Shown here one piece after another: positions 44,725-53,498 of a stretch of DNA of 64,000 bases. The position numbers and the translations under genes are program-made. The stretch spans positions 1-64,000 of the forward strand of contig JBBQKU010000020.1 of NCBI GenBank assembly GCA_038327195.1. The letters are read 5' to 3'. Positions within the stretch are counted from its first letter, which is position 1. Every line of letters starts with the position of its first letter. The notes under the pieces are model-generated. The model saw nothing but the letters and a program-made list of their open reading frames with translations. It was not told the DNA's origin and did no database searches. The DNA is from UBA4416 sp038327195. GTDB lineage: Bacteria > Bacteroidota > Bacteroidia > B-17B0 > Aurantibacillaceae.

Positions 44725-46341
44725 ATGACTTTTAAATTTTTATTTTTTATTTTTTTTGTAACTAGCTTTTTTAAGCTATTATCACAAAATATAAATAGTA
44801 TATCTTATTTTGATAAAAAAGGAAATTTGACATATATTGACTCTTCTCTTTATTACAGACAAGAATCTTCCACAGAAAAGTTGTTTCGTTCATTTTACAC
44901 CAAAACAAAAAAACTTTATTTTGAAGGAACAATAATTAATGCTAATGATACTTTAGATGCGTATAACTCATATAAGGGTTTATGTAAATGGTATTATCCT
45001 ACAGGTATTATAAAACGTAATTGCAATTATGATTCTGTTGGGAATTTAAACGGATTGTGTGAGGAATTTCATGAAGATGGAAGTATCTTTAAAAAGACTT
45101 TTTACGAAAACAATAAGCCTAAAAACAAAGAGTATGTTGTGTATTCTAAAAATGATAAAAACGGAACCCGAGTTTTTGAAGATTTTTTTAGTGATAATTT
45201 AAGTAATTGGAATTTAACACAAACAGAATTTCTTTCATCAAAAATTAAAATTGGCGGACTCGAATTAACAAATCGCACAAATACGGATTATGCAATAACT
45301 ATTCCTTATAAAATTGATTCATTAAACTTTAGTTTCGAAACAACAATTAATTCTAAATACCTTACACCTGTTTGCAAAAGCGGTTTAGTTTTTGGTTATA
45401 AAAATAATTTGAATTATAATTATTTCTATGTTTCTAAATTTCGTTATTTTATAGGGATTGTTAGGGGTGGCATTGAAGTGAAAAAAATTGATAATTACTT
45501 TTCTTCAGCTATTAATGGAAATGAATTAAATAAACTTGAACTAAAATGTGTAAATGATAGTTTCTATTATTTTATTAATAATAAATTATTGACCTATTGT
45601 GAAAAAAGTGAATTGGTTGGAAATAAAATTGGTTTTTTAATTAATAATGGGGCATCTTTTTTTGATAATTTAGTAATTAGGCAAAGCAATAAACAACGGG
45701 ACGAAAAAATCAAAACGGATGATTTTGTGAAAATAAATGACTTTAAGTTCCAAAATCGTATTTCGCAGTCAGGTATTATGCTTAATAGTAATGGGTTTGT
45801 TTATACTAGTATAAAGGATATATATCAATATAATAATATTATTATTGAGGCAATTGTGAATGATACTTTAAAATCATTTGCTGCTGATTTATTTATAAAA
45901 GATGAGTTTCGAAATTTTGTAATATTAAAAATTAGAAATCAAGATTCTAATGTTTTTTATAAACCATATTATTCTTACTCTTATATAAATACCCTAGAAA
46001 ATCAAAAATTATTTACAATAAAATATTTATTTAAAGATTCAATTACAAATACTTTTATAGCAAAATCTATTAATGGTGAAAATAAAAAAATCACAAATAT
46101 TAATGGAAACACTAATTCGAAATTAACAGGTGCTCCTATCTTTGATTCTAAAGGAAACATGATCGGTGTTGTAACTAGTATTAATGACCAATTAAAAGTG
46201 GACGATTCTCCTTCGCTATGGATAATGACCTCTAAATTGAATTTGAATGAAACTAATCAAATTCAAAAAAAAGAGTTAAAAGATTATCCATTTTTTGAAA
46301 AAGAGATTTATAAAAATAGTGTTATTATACACGTATTTTAA
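44725..46341 (+). CDS. Secreted MORN / lectin-like / degenerate trypsin-like protein
   Basis: A 538-residue protein. Signal peptide 1-20; MORN-like (YwqK-type) repeats ~55-135 (GLCKWYYPTGIIKRNCNYDSVGNLNGLCEEFHEDGSIFKK); a concanavalin/LamG-like sandwich ~150-320 (FEDFFSDNLSNWNLTQTEF...FFDNLVI). The C-terminal region 345-490 follows the trypsin/HtrA layout. SGIMLNSNGFVYTSIKDI (349-366) stands where HtrA has its catalytic His, KDEFRNFVILKI (392-403) where it has Asp, and LTGAPIFDSKGNMIGVVTS (467-485) where it has GNSGGP. All three catalytic positions appear replaced. Probably a binding protein. Confidence 0.7.
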   Translation: MTFKFLFFIFFVTSFFKLLSQNINSISYFDKKGNLTYIDSSLYYRQESSTEKLFRSFYTKTKKLYFEGTIINANDTLDAYNSYKGLCKWYYPTGIIKRNCNYDSVGNLNGLCEEFHEDGSIFKKTFYENNKPKNKEYVVYSKNDKNGTRVFEDFFSDNLSNWNLTQTEFLSSKIKIGGLELTNRTNTDYAITIPYKIDSLNFSFETTINSKYLTPVCKSGLVFGYKNNLNYNYFYVSKFRYFIGIVRGGIEVKKIDNYFSSAINGNELNKLELKCVNDSFYYFINNKLLTYCEKSELVGNKIGFLINNGASFFDNLVIRQSNKQRDEKIKTDDFVKINDFKFQNRISQSGIMLNSNGFVYTSIKDIYQYNNIIIEAIVNDTLKSFAADLFIKDEFRNFVILKIRNQDSNVFYKPYYSYSYINTLENQKLFTIKYLFKDSITNTFIAKSINGENKKITNINGNTNSKLTGAPIFDSKGNMIGVVTSINDQLKVDDSPSLWIMTSKLNLNETNQIQKKELKDYPFFEKEIYKNSVIIHVF

Positions 46342-46514
46342 ATCAGTCTTATCTAAACTTTTTAGTTTAATTTATTTGTGAAATTAATTTATATCGCTTG
46401 TATTAAGCAAAAGAATTATTAGTTTTAATGTTGTATTTTTTTGCTTAATTGTGTAAATAAATTACTAAGCGAAATAAAATAAAAGGTTAAGCACTTATTT
46501 ATAGTTTTAAAAAT

Positions 46515-48611
46515 ATGTATATGAATAAAAATTACTTTTTGATTTTATTACTTTTAGTTTTAGCAAACACAAATGCTCAAACTTTTTCTGTTTCTCCCAG
46601 CGCATTAATTCCAGACAATACAACCACAAATTACACCATGTCGGTTAGTGGGCTTCCAACACAAATGAATTTAGCAAATGTTGGAATAGAAGCCTCTCAA
46701 ATAAATATTACGCATACTAAGGATGTTGATTTAACTATCACCTTAATTTCTCCAGGCGGAAGACTTGTTAAAATTGTTCAAAATAATGGAGGTTCAGGAG
46801 CTAATTTTACAAACACTTTTTTTTATGATACAATCCCCGTAAATATTAATGCAGGGGTCGCACCATTTACCAGTTCATTCGCACCTTATGAGTCACTTTC
46901 AAGTTTTAATGACTTAGCTAATCCAAATGGGATATGGACATTGCGTATAAGAGATCAAACTGCAACTAATACAGGAACATTAATTTCTTGGGGAATAAAA
47001 TTCAGTACTAAACCTGCTGGAAAAGTAAGCTTTGCTTCTTCTAATCTGCCAATTGTAATTGTAAACACTGGTACTTTAACTATTGTTGGAGGAACTAAAA
47101 TTACAGCAATGATGTCGGTTATAGATCATGGATTTGGACTAACAAATTATGTTACTGATATACCAAATAATTATTATGGAAATATTGGTATAGAGATTAG
47201 AGGACAATCTTCCACAAGTTTTCCTCAAAAGCAATTTGGTCTTGAAACAAGAAGTCCTTTAGGAGTGCCAGTAAATGTATCGATACTTGGTATGCCTTCT
47301 GAAAATGATTGGATACTTTATGCTCCTTATGATGATAAATCGTTAATGAGAAATGTATTAGCTTATAATCTTGCTAGAAATATGGGAAGATGGGCATCTC
47401 GTTGCGTTTTCTGTGAATTAGTGATAAATGGAATTTATCAAGGTGTTTATGTTTTTCAAGAAAAAATAAAAGTGGACGTTAATCGTGTAAATGTTACTAA
47501 GCTATTACCAGCCGATACGCTCGGCGTAAATGTTACTGGCGGTTATATTATTAATATTGATAAAGATCCTGCTTCTTGGTACTCAGTGGTTCCTCCAAAC
47601 AATTCTACCGGGGGACAAAAAATCAGATTTACGTGTAATTCACCAGATACAGTTGATATTATGAAAAAGCAAAGAGCTTATATAAAATCTTATGTAGATA
47701 GTTTTGAAACAGCTCTTAACGGTGTTAATTTTATGGATCCTTTAATAGGTTATAGAAAGTATGCTTCTGTTACATCTTTTGTTGATTATTTTATTGTTAA
47801 TGAATTAAGTCGTAATGTTGATGGTTACAGGTTAAGTACCTATTTACATAAAGATAGAATAACCTCTGGTGGTCAATTGAAAATTGGGCCAGTATGGGAT
47901 TATAATTTAGCATTTAATAACGCTAATTATTGTAATGGAAACTTAACAACAGGTTGGGCATATCGATTCAATCCAGTTTGTAGTGGAGATACTTGGCAAG
48001 TACCTTTTTGGTGGGACAAGTTAGTTACAGATTCTTGCTTTAAAAATAAATTGTATTGCAAGTATACTCAAATGAGAAATTCCTATTTAGATACGGTTAA
48101 CTTTTTTAAAGAAATAGATGATAACGCAGCTCTTGTAAATTCAGCTAAAGATAGACAATATAAACGCTATTCAATTTTAGGAACCTATGTATGGCCTAAT
48201 CCAGCACCTTATGCAAAAACTTATGCAGAAGAAAATCGTAATATGAAAAATTGGATTATTGCACGACTTGCTTGGTTAGATGCAAATATATTGCCTTACG
48301 GAGTTTGTAATTGGATTACCACTGGAGATAATCTGGATAAGAGCTTTTCTTTACTTAATGTTTCTGCTTACCCAAATCCATTTACAAAAGCATTTGTGGT
48401 AAATTTGAATGTGTCGAAAGTGAATAATTTTAATATTGAGCTCTATAATATAAACGGACAAGTTATAAGGTCTATTAAAACAGATAGACTTGAACCAGAA
48501 GAATACCATTTTTATATTGATGATGTAACTTCATTATCTACTGGAATTTATTTACTCAAAATTACTAACCAAGATGGGATTTCAAAAATAATAAAATTGA
48601 TAAAAAATTAG
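46515..48611 (+). CDS. CotH kinase family protein with P-domain and T9SS sorting domain
   Basis: A 698-residue secreted protein (a second ATG at 46521 is possible). Signal peptide ~1-22; proprotein convertase P-like domain ~25-165 (DVDLTITLISPGGRLVKIVQNNGG, FNDLANPNGIWTLRIRD); CotH kinase domain ~190-595 with IEIRGQSSTSFPQKQFGLE, DDKSLMRNVLAYNLARNMG and IGPVWDYNLAFNNANY, the last carrying the metal-binding Asp. The C-terminal ~80 residues (VSAYPNPFTKAFVV...STGIYLLKIT) are a type IX secretion sorting domain. CotH proteins phosphorylate protein substrates in Bacillus spores. Confidence 0.92.
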   Translation: MYMNKNYFLILLLLVLANTNAQTFSVSPSALIPDNTTTNYTMSVSGLPTQMNLANVGIEASQINITHTKDVDLTITLISPGGRLVKIVQNNGGSGANFTNTFFYDTIPVNINAGVAPFTSSFAPYESLSSFNDLANPNGIWTLRIRDQTATNTGTLISWGIKFSTKPAGKVSFASSNLPIVIVNTGTLTIVGGTKITAMMSVIDHGFGLTNYVTDIPNNYYGNIGIEIRGQSSTSFPQKQFGLETRSPLGVPVNVSILGMPSENDWILYAPYDDKSLMRNVLAYNLARNMGRWASRCVFCELVINGIYQGVYVFQEKIKVDVNRVNVTKLLPADTLGVNVTGGYIINIDKDPASWYSVVPPNNSTGGQKIRFTCNSPDTVDIMKKQRAYIKSYVDSFETALNGVNFMDPLIGYRKYASVTSFVDYFIVNELSRNVDGYRLSTYLHKDRITSGGQLKIGPVWDYNLAFNNANYCNGNLTTGWAYRFNPVCSGDTWQVPFWWDKLVTDSCFKNKLYCKYTQMRNSYLDTVNFFKEIDDNAALVNSAKDRQYKRYSILGTYVWPNPAPYAKTYAEENRNMKNWIIARLAWLDANILPYGVCNWITTGDNLDKSFSLLNVSAYPNPFTKAFVVNLNVSKVNNFNIELYNINGQVIRSIKTDRLEPEEYHFYIDDVTSLSTGIYLLKITNQDGISKIIKLIKN

Positions 48612-48691
48612 AGTTAATAGTTTTTGATGAATTTAAAAATTTAATTATTAGTTTACCTTTATTACCAAAAAATGAATTAGTGCGTTTAGAA

Positions 48692-49099
48692 ATGATTGTT
48701 GATAGAAGAAATGATTTCATTAAAGAAAAAATAACCAAAACAGCTAGGTTAAGATTACTTTCATGTGGAATAATACATTATACCTATTTACCTGGTTTTG
48801 AAGTTTGTGAAAAAGAGCATCTGGAAAACCATCATGCTTTATTAGAATTGGTTGGAACGGAGAAGAAATATCCTGTATTAATGGACTCATCCGAATTTAT
48901 ATTAGTTACAACTGAAGCACGCAAATTAGTTAGGCAATTAGAGCCGATTATCCCAGTTAGCAAAAGAGCGTTTTTAATTAAAACATTGAGTCAACGTATT
49001 GCTACGAGTTTTTATATTAAGTTACATAAGCCATTGGTTCCAACTAAAATATTTACAAATTATGAGGAGGCATATGATTGGTTAATTAAATTTAATTGA
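48692..49099 (+). CDS. STAS-like (SpoIIAA fold) protein, first paralogue
   Basis: A 135-residue protein from the ATG at 48692 (a GTG at 48680 is in frame). Alternating strands and helices: LRLLSCGIIHYTYLPG, KYPVLMDSSEFILVTTEARKLVRQ, KRAFLIKTLSQRIATSFYIKL, then the terminal helix KIFTNYEEAYDWLIKFN. The same order, including 'F.Y...I.KP...TK(I/V)F....EA..WL', is found in the gene at 58341-58757. It resembles STAS/SEC14-like domains of Bacteroidota. No phosphorylatable serine can be assigned. Confidence 0.75.
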   Translation: MIVDRRNDFIKEKITKTARLRLLSCGIIHYTYLPGFEVCEKEHLENHHALLELVGTEKKYPVLMDSSEFILVTTEARKLVRQLEPIIPVSKRAFLIKTLSQRIATSFYIKLHKPLVPTKIFTNYEEAYDWLIKFN

Positions 49100-49147
49100 T
49101 TAATTTAATTATTAAAAGCAGATCATTAATTAAATATCTATAAAAAA

Positions 49148-50041
49148 ATGAAATTAAATACTAAAATAAATCTTTCAGTATTTGATTATGTTTCATTTAA
49201 TTGCTGTGCGTTTTGTGGTTCAAAAAATATCCAAAAAGTTGATTGCATTGAAATTGAACCTGAAATAAATTATTTTTTTTGTAATGATTGTATGGCTAAC
49301 TATGCCGACAAGCAATTAAGTGTTAAATCAACAAAAGAACTTTATTTAAATTATTTCGATAATCATCAATTAAAAACCGGGATCGATTCCTCTCTGCTAG
49401 GTGACCACCTTTATAAGTTTTTTAAAAACAAAAATCTTAATAATAAATCTTTAAGAATTTTAGATTATGGCGGTGGTGATGGCTCAATAGGGAAATATCT
49501 TGCAGGTAAATTAGAAAGTGAAAACGAAATTTGTTCTTGTGCAATTGATGTATATGATGTTTATGAATGTGAGAAAAAACTAGATGGTGTAACTTACTTA
49601 ACGAATGAAAATGAAATTGAATTAAATAAATATGATATCATTATTGCAAGCGCTGTTTTAGAACATTTAAATGCCCCATTAAGTAAATTGAATTTATTGT
49701 TTAATTCGTTAAAGGTAAATGGCTATTTCTATGCTCGCACACCATTTCGTTTACCGTTGAGGTTTTTAATTCGTAAAATTTCTGGTAAAAAAATTGGTAT
49801 GCAATTTCCTTGGCATTTATTTGATTTAGGTAGACCGTTTTGGAATAATTTGCCAAATCTAATTTATAGCAAATTTGGATTAAAGATTAAAATAGAATTA
49901 AGTCAACCGTCAATAGTCCAATCCCCGTTTAAAGAAAATAAAATAAAATTTATTTTCGCCAAACTATTAAAAATGCCTGGCTATGTTTTCAAAAAATGGA
50001 ATTACGTTGGTGGTTGGGAGGTTTTTATAAAAAAAGAATAG
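49148..50041 (+). CDS. SAM-dependent methyltransferase with N-terminal zinc ribbon
   Basis: A 297-residue protein. Residues 20-48 form a zinc ribbon (CAFC at 20-23 and CNDC at 45-48). The class I methyltransferase domain starts at ILDYGGGDGS (104-113), with the acidic strand-2 region near CAIDVYDVYE and motif post-I ASAVLEHL. The ribbon plus methyltransferase layout resembles sugar C-methyltransferases and other natural-product or surface-polysaccharide enzymes. The substrate is unknown. No clear operon partner. Confidence 0.85.
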   Translation: MKLNTKINLSVFDYVSFNCCAFCGSKNIQKVDCIEIEPEINYFFCNDCMANYADKQLSVKSTKELYLNYFDNHQLKTGIDSSLLGDHLYKFFKNKNLNNKSLRILDYGGGDGSIGKYLAGKLESENEICSCAIDVYDVYECEKKLDGVTYLTNENEIELNKYDIIIASAVLEHLNAPLSKLNLLFNSLKVNGYFYARTPFRLPLRFLIRKISGKKIGMQFPWHLFDLGRPFWNNLPNLIYSKFGLKIKIELSQPSIVQSPFKENKIKFIFAKLLKMPGYVFKKWNYVGGWEVFIKKE

Positions 50042-50060
50042 TTCAGAATTTATTAAAAAA

Positions 50061-51023
50061 TTATTTCCAGCGTTTCAAACTCCATTGTATATGTTGCATA
50101 TCGTTTAAAAAAGTCCATGCAACAATTCTACTCACTTTATTTCCTTGAGTCATACTAATTGTTTTAACAGTTATAGCTCCTGCTTTTTTTAAAGCGAAAT
50201 AAATTGAATTTAAATTATCACTTTTAGAAACCAATGAGGTAAACCATAAACTGTTTTCTTTAAATTCAATACTTTCTTCAATCATTTTTGTTATAAAACC
50301 AACTTCTCCTCCTTTACACCAAAGTTCGGTAGTTTGTCCGCCAAAATTTAATACGGGCTTTATCGTTTTTTTATACCCTAAATTTTTCCATTTTTTTGCT
50401 GAACCTGATTGAGCTTCTTCCGCCGATGAATGAAATGGCGGATTGCACATAGTGATATCTACTATTTCAGTTGGTTTAAGAATTCCTTTAAATATAGAAA
50501 GTGAATGCGCTTGATGTCTAATTTCAATAACATTTGATAATGAATTTGCATTTACAATTTGTGTCGCTACTTTAACAGAAAAAGAATCACTATCCGAACC
50601 AATAAAATGCCAACCATATTCTTTATTTCCAATTAATGGATATATACAATTTGCTCCAACTCCAATATCTAAAACATGAATAGATTTTCCTTTTGGTATA
50701 ATGCCACCATTACTCGAACTTAATATGTCGGCTATATTGTGAATATAATCTGCTCTTCCTGGTATTGGTGGACATAAATAATTTTTTGGAATGTCCCAAT
50801 TTGTTATGCCATAAAATTGTTGTAGTAATGCCTGATTAAGCATTTTTACAGCTTCAGCATTTGTAAAATCAATAGTTTCACTTTTAAATTTGTTAATGGA
50901 AACAAAGGGTTTTAAATCCGGACAAACACGAGTTAATTCAGTAAAATCGTATCGTGAACGATGTTTGTTACGTGGATGTAATCCGCTGTTTTCGTCGGCT
51001 GGAGTATTTAGTTTAGTATTCAA
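50061..51023 (-). CDS. rlmF: 23S rRNA (adenine(1618)-N6)-methyltransferase
   Basis: A 320-residue protein with the RlmF-specific N-terminus (GLHPRNKHRSRYDFTELTRVCPDLKPFV), SAM-binding LDIGVGANCIYPLIG, and the N6-adenine methyltransferase catalytic motif NPPF in MCNPPFHSS. It methylates A1618 of 23S rRNA. The motif set and length match the family fully. Monocistronic, divergent from pepD. Confidence 0.95.
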   Translation of the reverse strand: MNTKLNTPADENSGLHPRNKHRSRYDFTELTRVCPDLKPFVSINKFKSETIDFTNAEAVKMLNQALLQQFYGITNWDIPKNYLCPPIPGRADYIHNIADILSSSNGGIIPKGKSIHVLDIGVGANCIYPLIGNKEYGWHFIGSDSDSFSVKVATQIVNANSLSNVIEIRHQAHSLSIFKGILKPTEIVDITMCNPPFHSSAEEAQSGSAKKWKNLGYKKTIKPVLNFGGQTTELWCKGGEVGFITKMIEESIEFKENSLWFTSLVSKSDNLNSIYFALKKAGAITVKTISMTQGNKVSRIVAWTFLNDMQHIQWSLKRWK

Positions 51024-51119
51024 TGGCTGTTATTTGAAGACGAAAGTAGTAAAGATTATGCTTAAAAGTTCTCAAAAAATAAATTATAAGCTTACATTTA
51101 TACCTTAAAATTTTTCATC

Positions 51120-52577
51120 ATGAACGAAGCTATCCGAAAACTAGAGCCCACAACAATGTGGAATAATTTTGCAGATTTAAATGCTGTACCACGTCCTTCA
51201 AAAAAAGAAGAACGTATCATTCAATTTGTAAAAACGTTTGGCGAAAAATTAAATCTGCCTACTTATGTTGATGAAGTTGGAAATGTGATTATTAAAAAAC
51301 CAGCAACTAAAGGTATGGAAGGCAGAGTAACGGTTGTGTTACAAAGTCATTTAGATATGGTTCACCAAAAAAATGCAAGTACAAATTTCGATTTTAATAC
51401 ACAAGGAATTGAAATGTTTGTTGATGGTGATTGGGTTAAAGCAAACGGAACTACGCTTGGTGCTGACAATGGTATTGGTGTTGCCTCTATTATGGCTTTG
51501 TTAGAATCTACTACCATTACACATCCTGCCATTGAAGCACTTTTTACAATAGATGAAGAAACTGGAATGACTGGTGCTTTGAATTTAAAAGGTGGTTTAT
51601 TAGATGGTTCTATCATGTTAAATTTAGATACTGAAGATGATAAAGAACTAACGATTGGTTGTGCAGGTGGCATTGATGTAACAGCTAATGGCAAATATGA
51701 TGTGAGTACTCCGAAAAATAAAGTAGCTTTTAATATTGCTATTAAAGGATTAAGGGGTGGGCATTCTGGAATGGATATTCATAAAGGAAGAGGGAACGCA
51801 AATAAATTGATGAATCGTTTATTACTTTCTTTAACAAAAGATTTGCAAATTGAAATAGCGTCTATTGATGGTGGTAGTTTAAGAAATGCAATTCCTCGTG
51901 AGTCTGTTTCAGTTATTACTATTTCAGAAAATAATAAAGATGCTATCAAAAAACACATATCAAGTTTTGAAGCAGTATTGAAATTAGAGTACAACACAAC
52001 TGACCCTAATTTAATTATTGCGATTTCGGATATAGAACTTCCAACTCAGGTTTTGAATGCTGAATTTCAATATAAATTACTACGTAGTATTTATGCTTGT
52101 CCTTTTGGCATTTATCGCATGAGTCCTGATATTGCAGGTTTAGTTCAAACATCAAATAATGTGGCTCGTGTCATTGTTAAAGATGGTATATATCAAATTC
52201 AATGTTTAACTCGTAGCTCAGTTGATTCAGAAAAAATTGATTTACAAAATTCTATTACTTCTGCATTTGAATTGTTAGGTGCTGATATTACAGCTACAGG
52301 TTCTTATCCTGGTTGGGTTCCAAAACCATCTTCACCAATTGTAAAAATAATGGGTGATTTATATAAAGAGAGATTTAAATCGGAAGCTAAAGTTAGTGCA
52401 TGCCACGCAGGTTTAGAGTGTGGTATTTTAGGCGCTAATTATCCTGATATGCAAATGATTTCTTTTGGACCAAATATTACTGGTGCTCATTCACCCGACG
52501 AACAAGTACAAATTAGTTCAGTACAAAAATATTGGGGATTATTATTAGAAACTCTGGAACATATCCCAAATAAATAA
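51120..52577 (+). CDS. pepD: Aminoacyl-histidine dipeptidase (M20)
   Basis: A 485-residue zinc peptidase of the PepD/carnosinase type. Metal and catalytic residues: SHLDMVHQ (His77, Asp79), GADNGIG (Asp116), the catalytic Glu pair IDEETGM (Glu146/Glu147), NLDTED, and a late His in GAHSPDEQ. It hydrolyses Xaa-His and other dipeptides in the cytoplasm. The DUF3109 gene follows after three bases. Confidence 0.95.
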   Translation: MNEAIRKLEPTTMWNNFADLNAVPRPSKKEERIIQFVKTFGEKLNLPTYVDEVGNVIIKKPATKGMEGRVTVVLQSHLDMVHQKNASTNFDFNTQGIEMFVDGDWVKANGTTLGADNGIGVASIMALLESTTITHPAIEALFTIDEETGMTGALNLKGGLLDGSIMLNLDTEDDKELTIGCAGGIDVTANGKYDVSTPKNKVAFNIAIKGLRGGHSGMDIHKGRGNANKLMNRLLLSLTKDLQIEIASIDGGSLRNAIPRESVSVITISENNKDAIKKHISSFEAVLKLEYNTTDPNLIIAISDIELPTQVLNAEFQYKLLRSIYACPFGIYRMSPDIAGLVQTSNNVARVIVKDGIYQIQCLTRSSVDSEKIDLQNSITSAFELLGADITATGSYPGWVPKPSSPIVKIMGDLYKERFKSEAKVSACHAGLECGILGANYPDMQMISFGPNITGAHSPDEQVQISSVQKYWGLLLETLEHIPNK

Positions 52578-52580
52578 GTC

Positions 52581-53168
52581 ATGATCGCAATAAATCATAC
52601 ATTAATTTCTGAAGACATTTTTGATAAAAAATTTGTTTGTGATTTAAATGCTTGTAAAGGTGCATGCTGTGTTGCTGGTGATAGTGGCGCTCCATTAAAT
52701 ATAAAAGAATTAAAATTACTTGATAAAGTTTATCCAATTGCAAAACCTTACATGAATAAAAAAGGAATTGCAGCTGTCGAAAAACAGGGTACATACGTTT
52801 TAGATTCGGATGGCGATTATACAACTACCTTAGTTAGTGACGGCGAAGAATGTGCCTTTGTCTTTTTCGACTCAAATAATATTGCTAAATGTTCAATAGA
52901 GCAAGCTTATATAGATGGTAAAACAGATTGGAAAAAACCGATTTCATGCCATTTATACCCAATTCGCATTACAGAATATAAGGAATATGATGCTGTAAAT
53001 TACCATTCATGGCATATTTGTAAACCTGCTTGTGAGTGTGGTTCTGCATTAAATGTCCCCGTTTTTAAGTTTTTGAAAGAACCTCTAATTAGAAAATATG
53101 GAAATGATTGGTTTGCCGAATTAGAGGCTGTTTACACAGCGTATGCTAAGAAATCGAAAGGAAAATAA
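52581..53168 (+). CDS. DUF3109 family protein
   Basis: A 195-residue cysteine-rich protein: C-D-L-N-A-C-K-G-A-C-C (Cys20, Cys25, Cys29, Cys30), then ISCHLYPIRI and HICKPACECG. The FVCDLNACKGACC...GAPL opening is the DUF3109 signature. The cysteine spacing suggests zinc or Fe-S binding, like the related YkgJ-type cysteine cluster domain. Function unknown. It is coupled to pepD. Confidence 0.9.
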   Translation: MIAINHTLISEDIFDKKFVCDLNACKGACCVAGDSGAPLNIKELKLLDKVYPIAKPYMNKKGIAAVEKQGTYVLDSDGDYTTTLVSDGEECAFVFFDSNNIAKCSIEQAYIDGKTDWKKPISCHLYPIRITEYKEYDAVNYHSWHICKPACECGSALNVPVFKFLKEPLIRKYGNDWFAELEAVYTAYAKKSKGK

Positions 53169-53191
53169 GTAATTTTTAAGGTTTTTTGAAA

Positions 53192-53223
53192 TTTTGCTAA
53201 AAACTAAATAAAACGTATATTTG
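53192..53223 (+). promoter_or_regulatory. Promoter of tatA
   Basis: TTTTG (53192-53196), 19 bases, then TATATTTG (53216-53223): a full match to the Bacteroidota -33/-7 promoter consensus. The tatA ATG is at 53242, giving a leader of about 15 bases. Confidence 0.7.
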
Positions 53224-53241
53224 TGGCATAAATTTATAACC

Positions 53242-53427
53242 ATGACACAAGGATTCATATTAGCGTTTTTAGGAACACCTGAAATAATTATTATTTTAGT
53301 TGTTGTTCTTTTATTATTTGGAGGAAAAAAAATTCCTGAATTAATGAGAGGTTTAGGAAAAGGAATGAAAGAATTTAAAGATGCCAAAGATGGCGGTTCT
53401 GATTCTACTGATATAGAAAAAAAATAA
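53242..53427 (+). CDS. tatA: Twin-arginine translocase subunit TatA/E
   Basis: A 61-residue protein from ATG 53242: a short N-terminus, one transmembrane helix (TPEIIIILVVVLLLFGG), the conserved hinge FGGKKIPEL, an amphipathic helix with GLGKGMKEFKDA, and an acidic tail. It forms the pore-lining element for export of folded proteins. The frame could extend to a TTG at 53221, but that lies within the promoter. Confidence 0.93.
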   Translation: MTQGFILAFLGTPEIIIILVVVLLLFGGKKIPELMRGLGKGMKEFKDAKDGGSDSTDIEKK

Positions 53428-53445
53428 TCAAATTAGAATTTACAA

Positions 53446-53479
53446 AATAAAGCGTCTTTCAAACTGATTGACGCTTTTA
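53446..53479 (+). terminator. Terminator after tatA
   Basis: AAAGCGTC (53449-53456) pairs with GACGCTTT (53470-53477) around a 13-base loop. Flanking AAT/TATT extends the stem and a T-rich tail follows. It ends 20 bases before gatA. Confidence 0.8.
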
Positions 53480-53498
53480 TTATTTAATATAAATAACA

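Noticed and set aside
51362..51694. Antisense reading frame within pepD
   Set aside because: Shadow of a strongly coding gene; composition reflects the complement of pepD codons.
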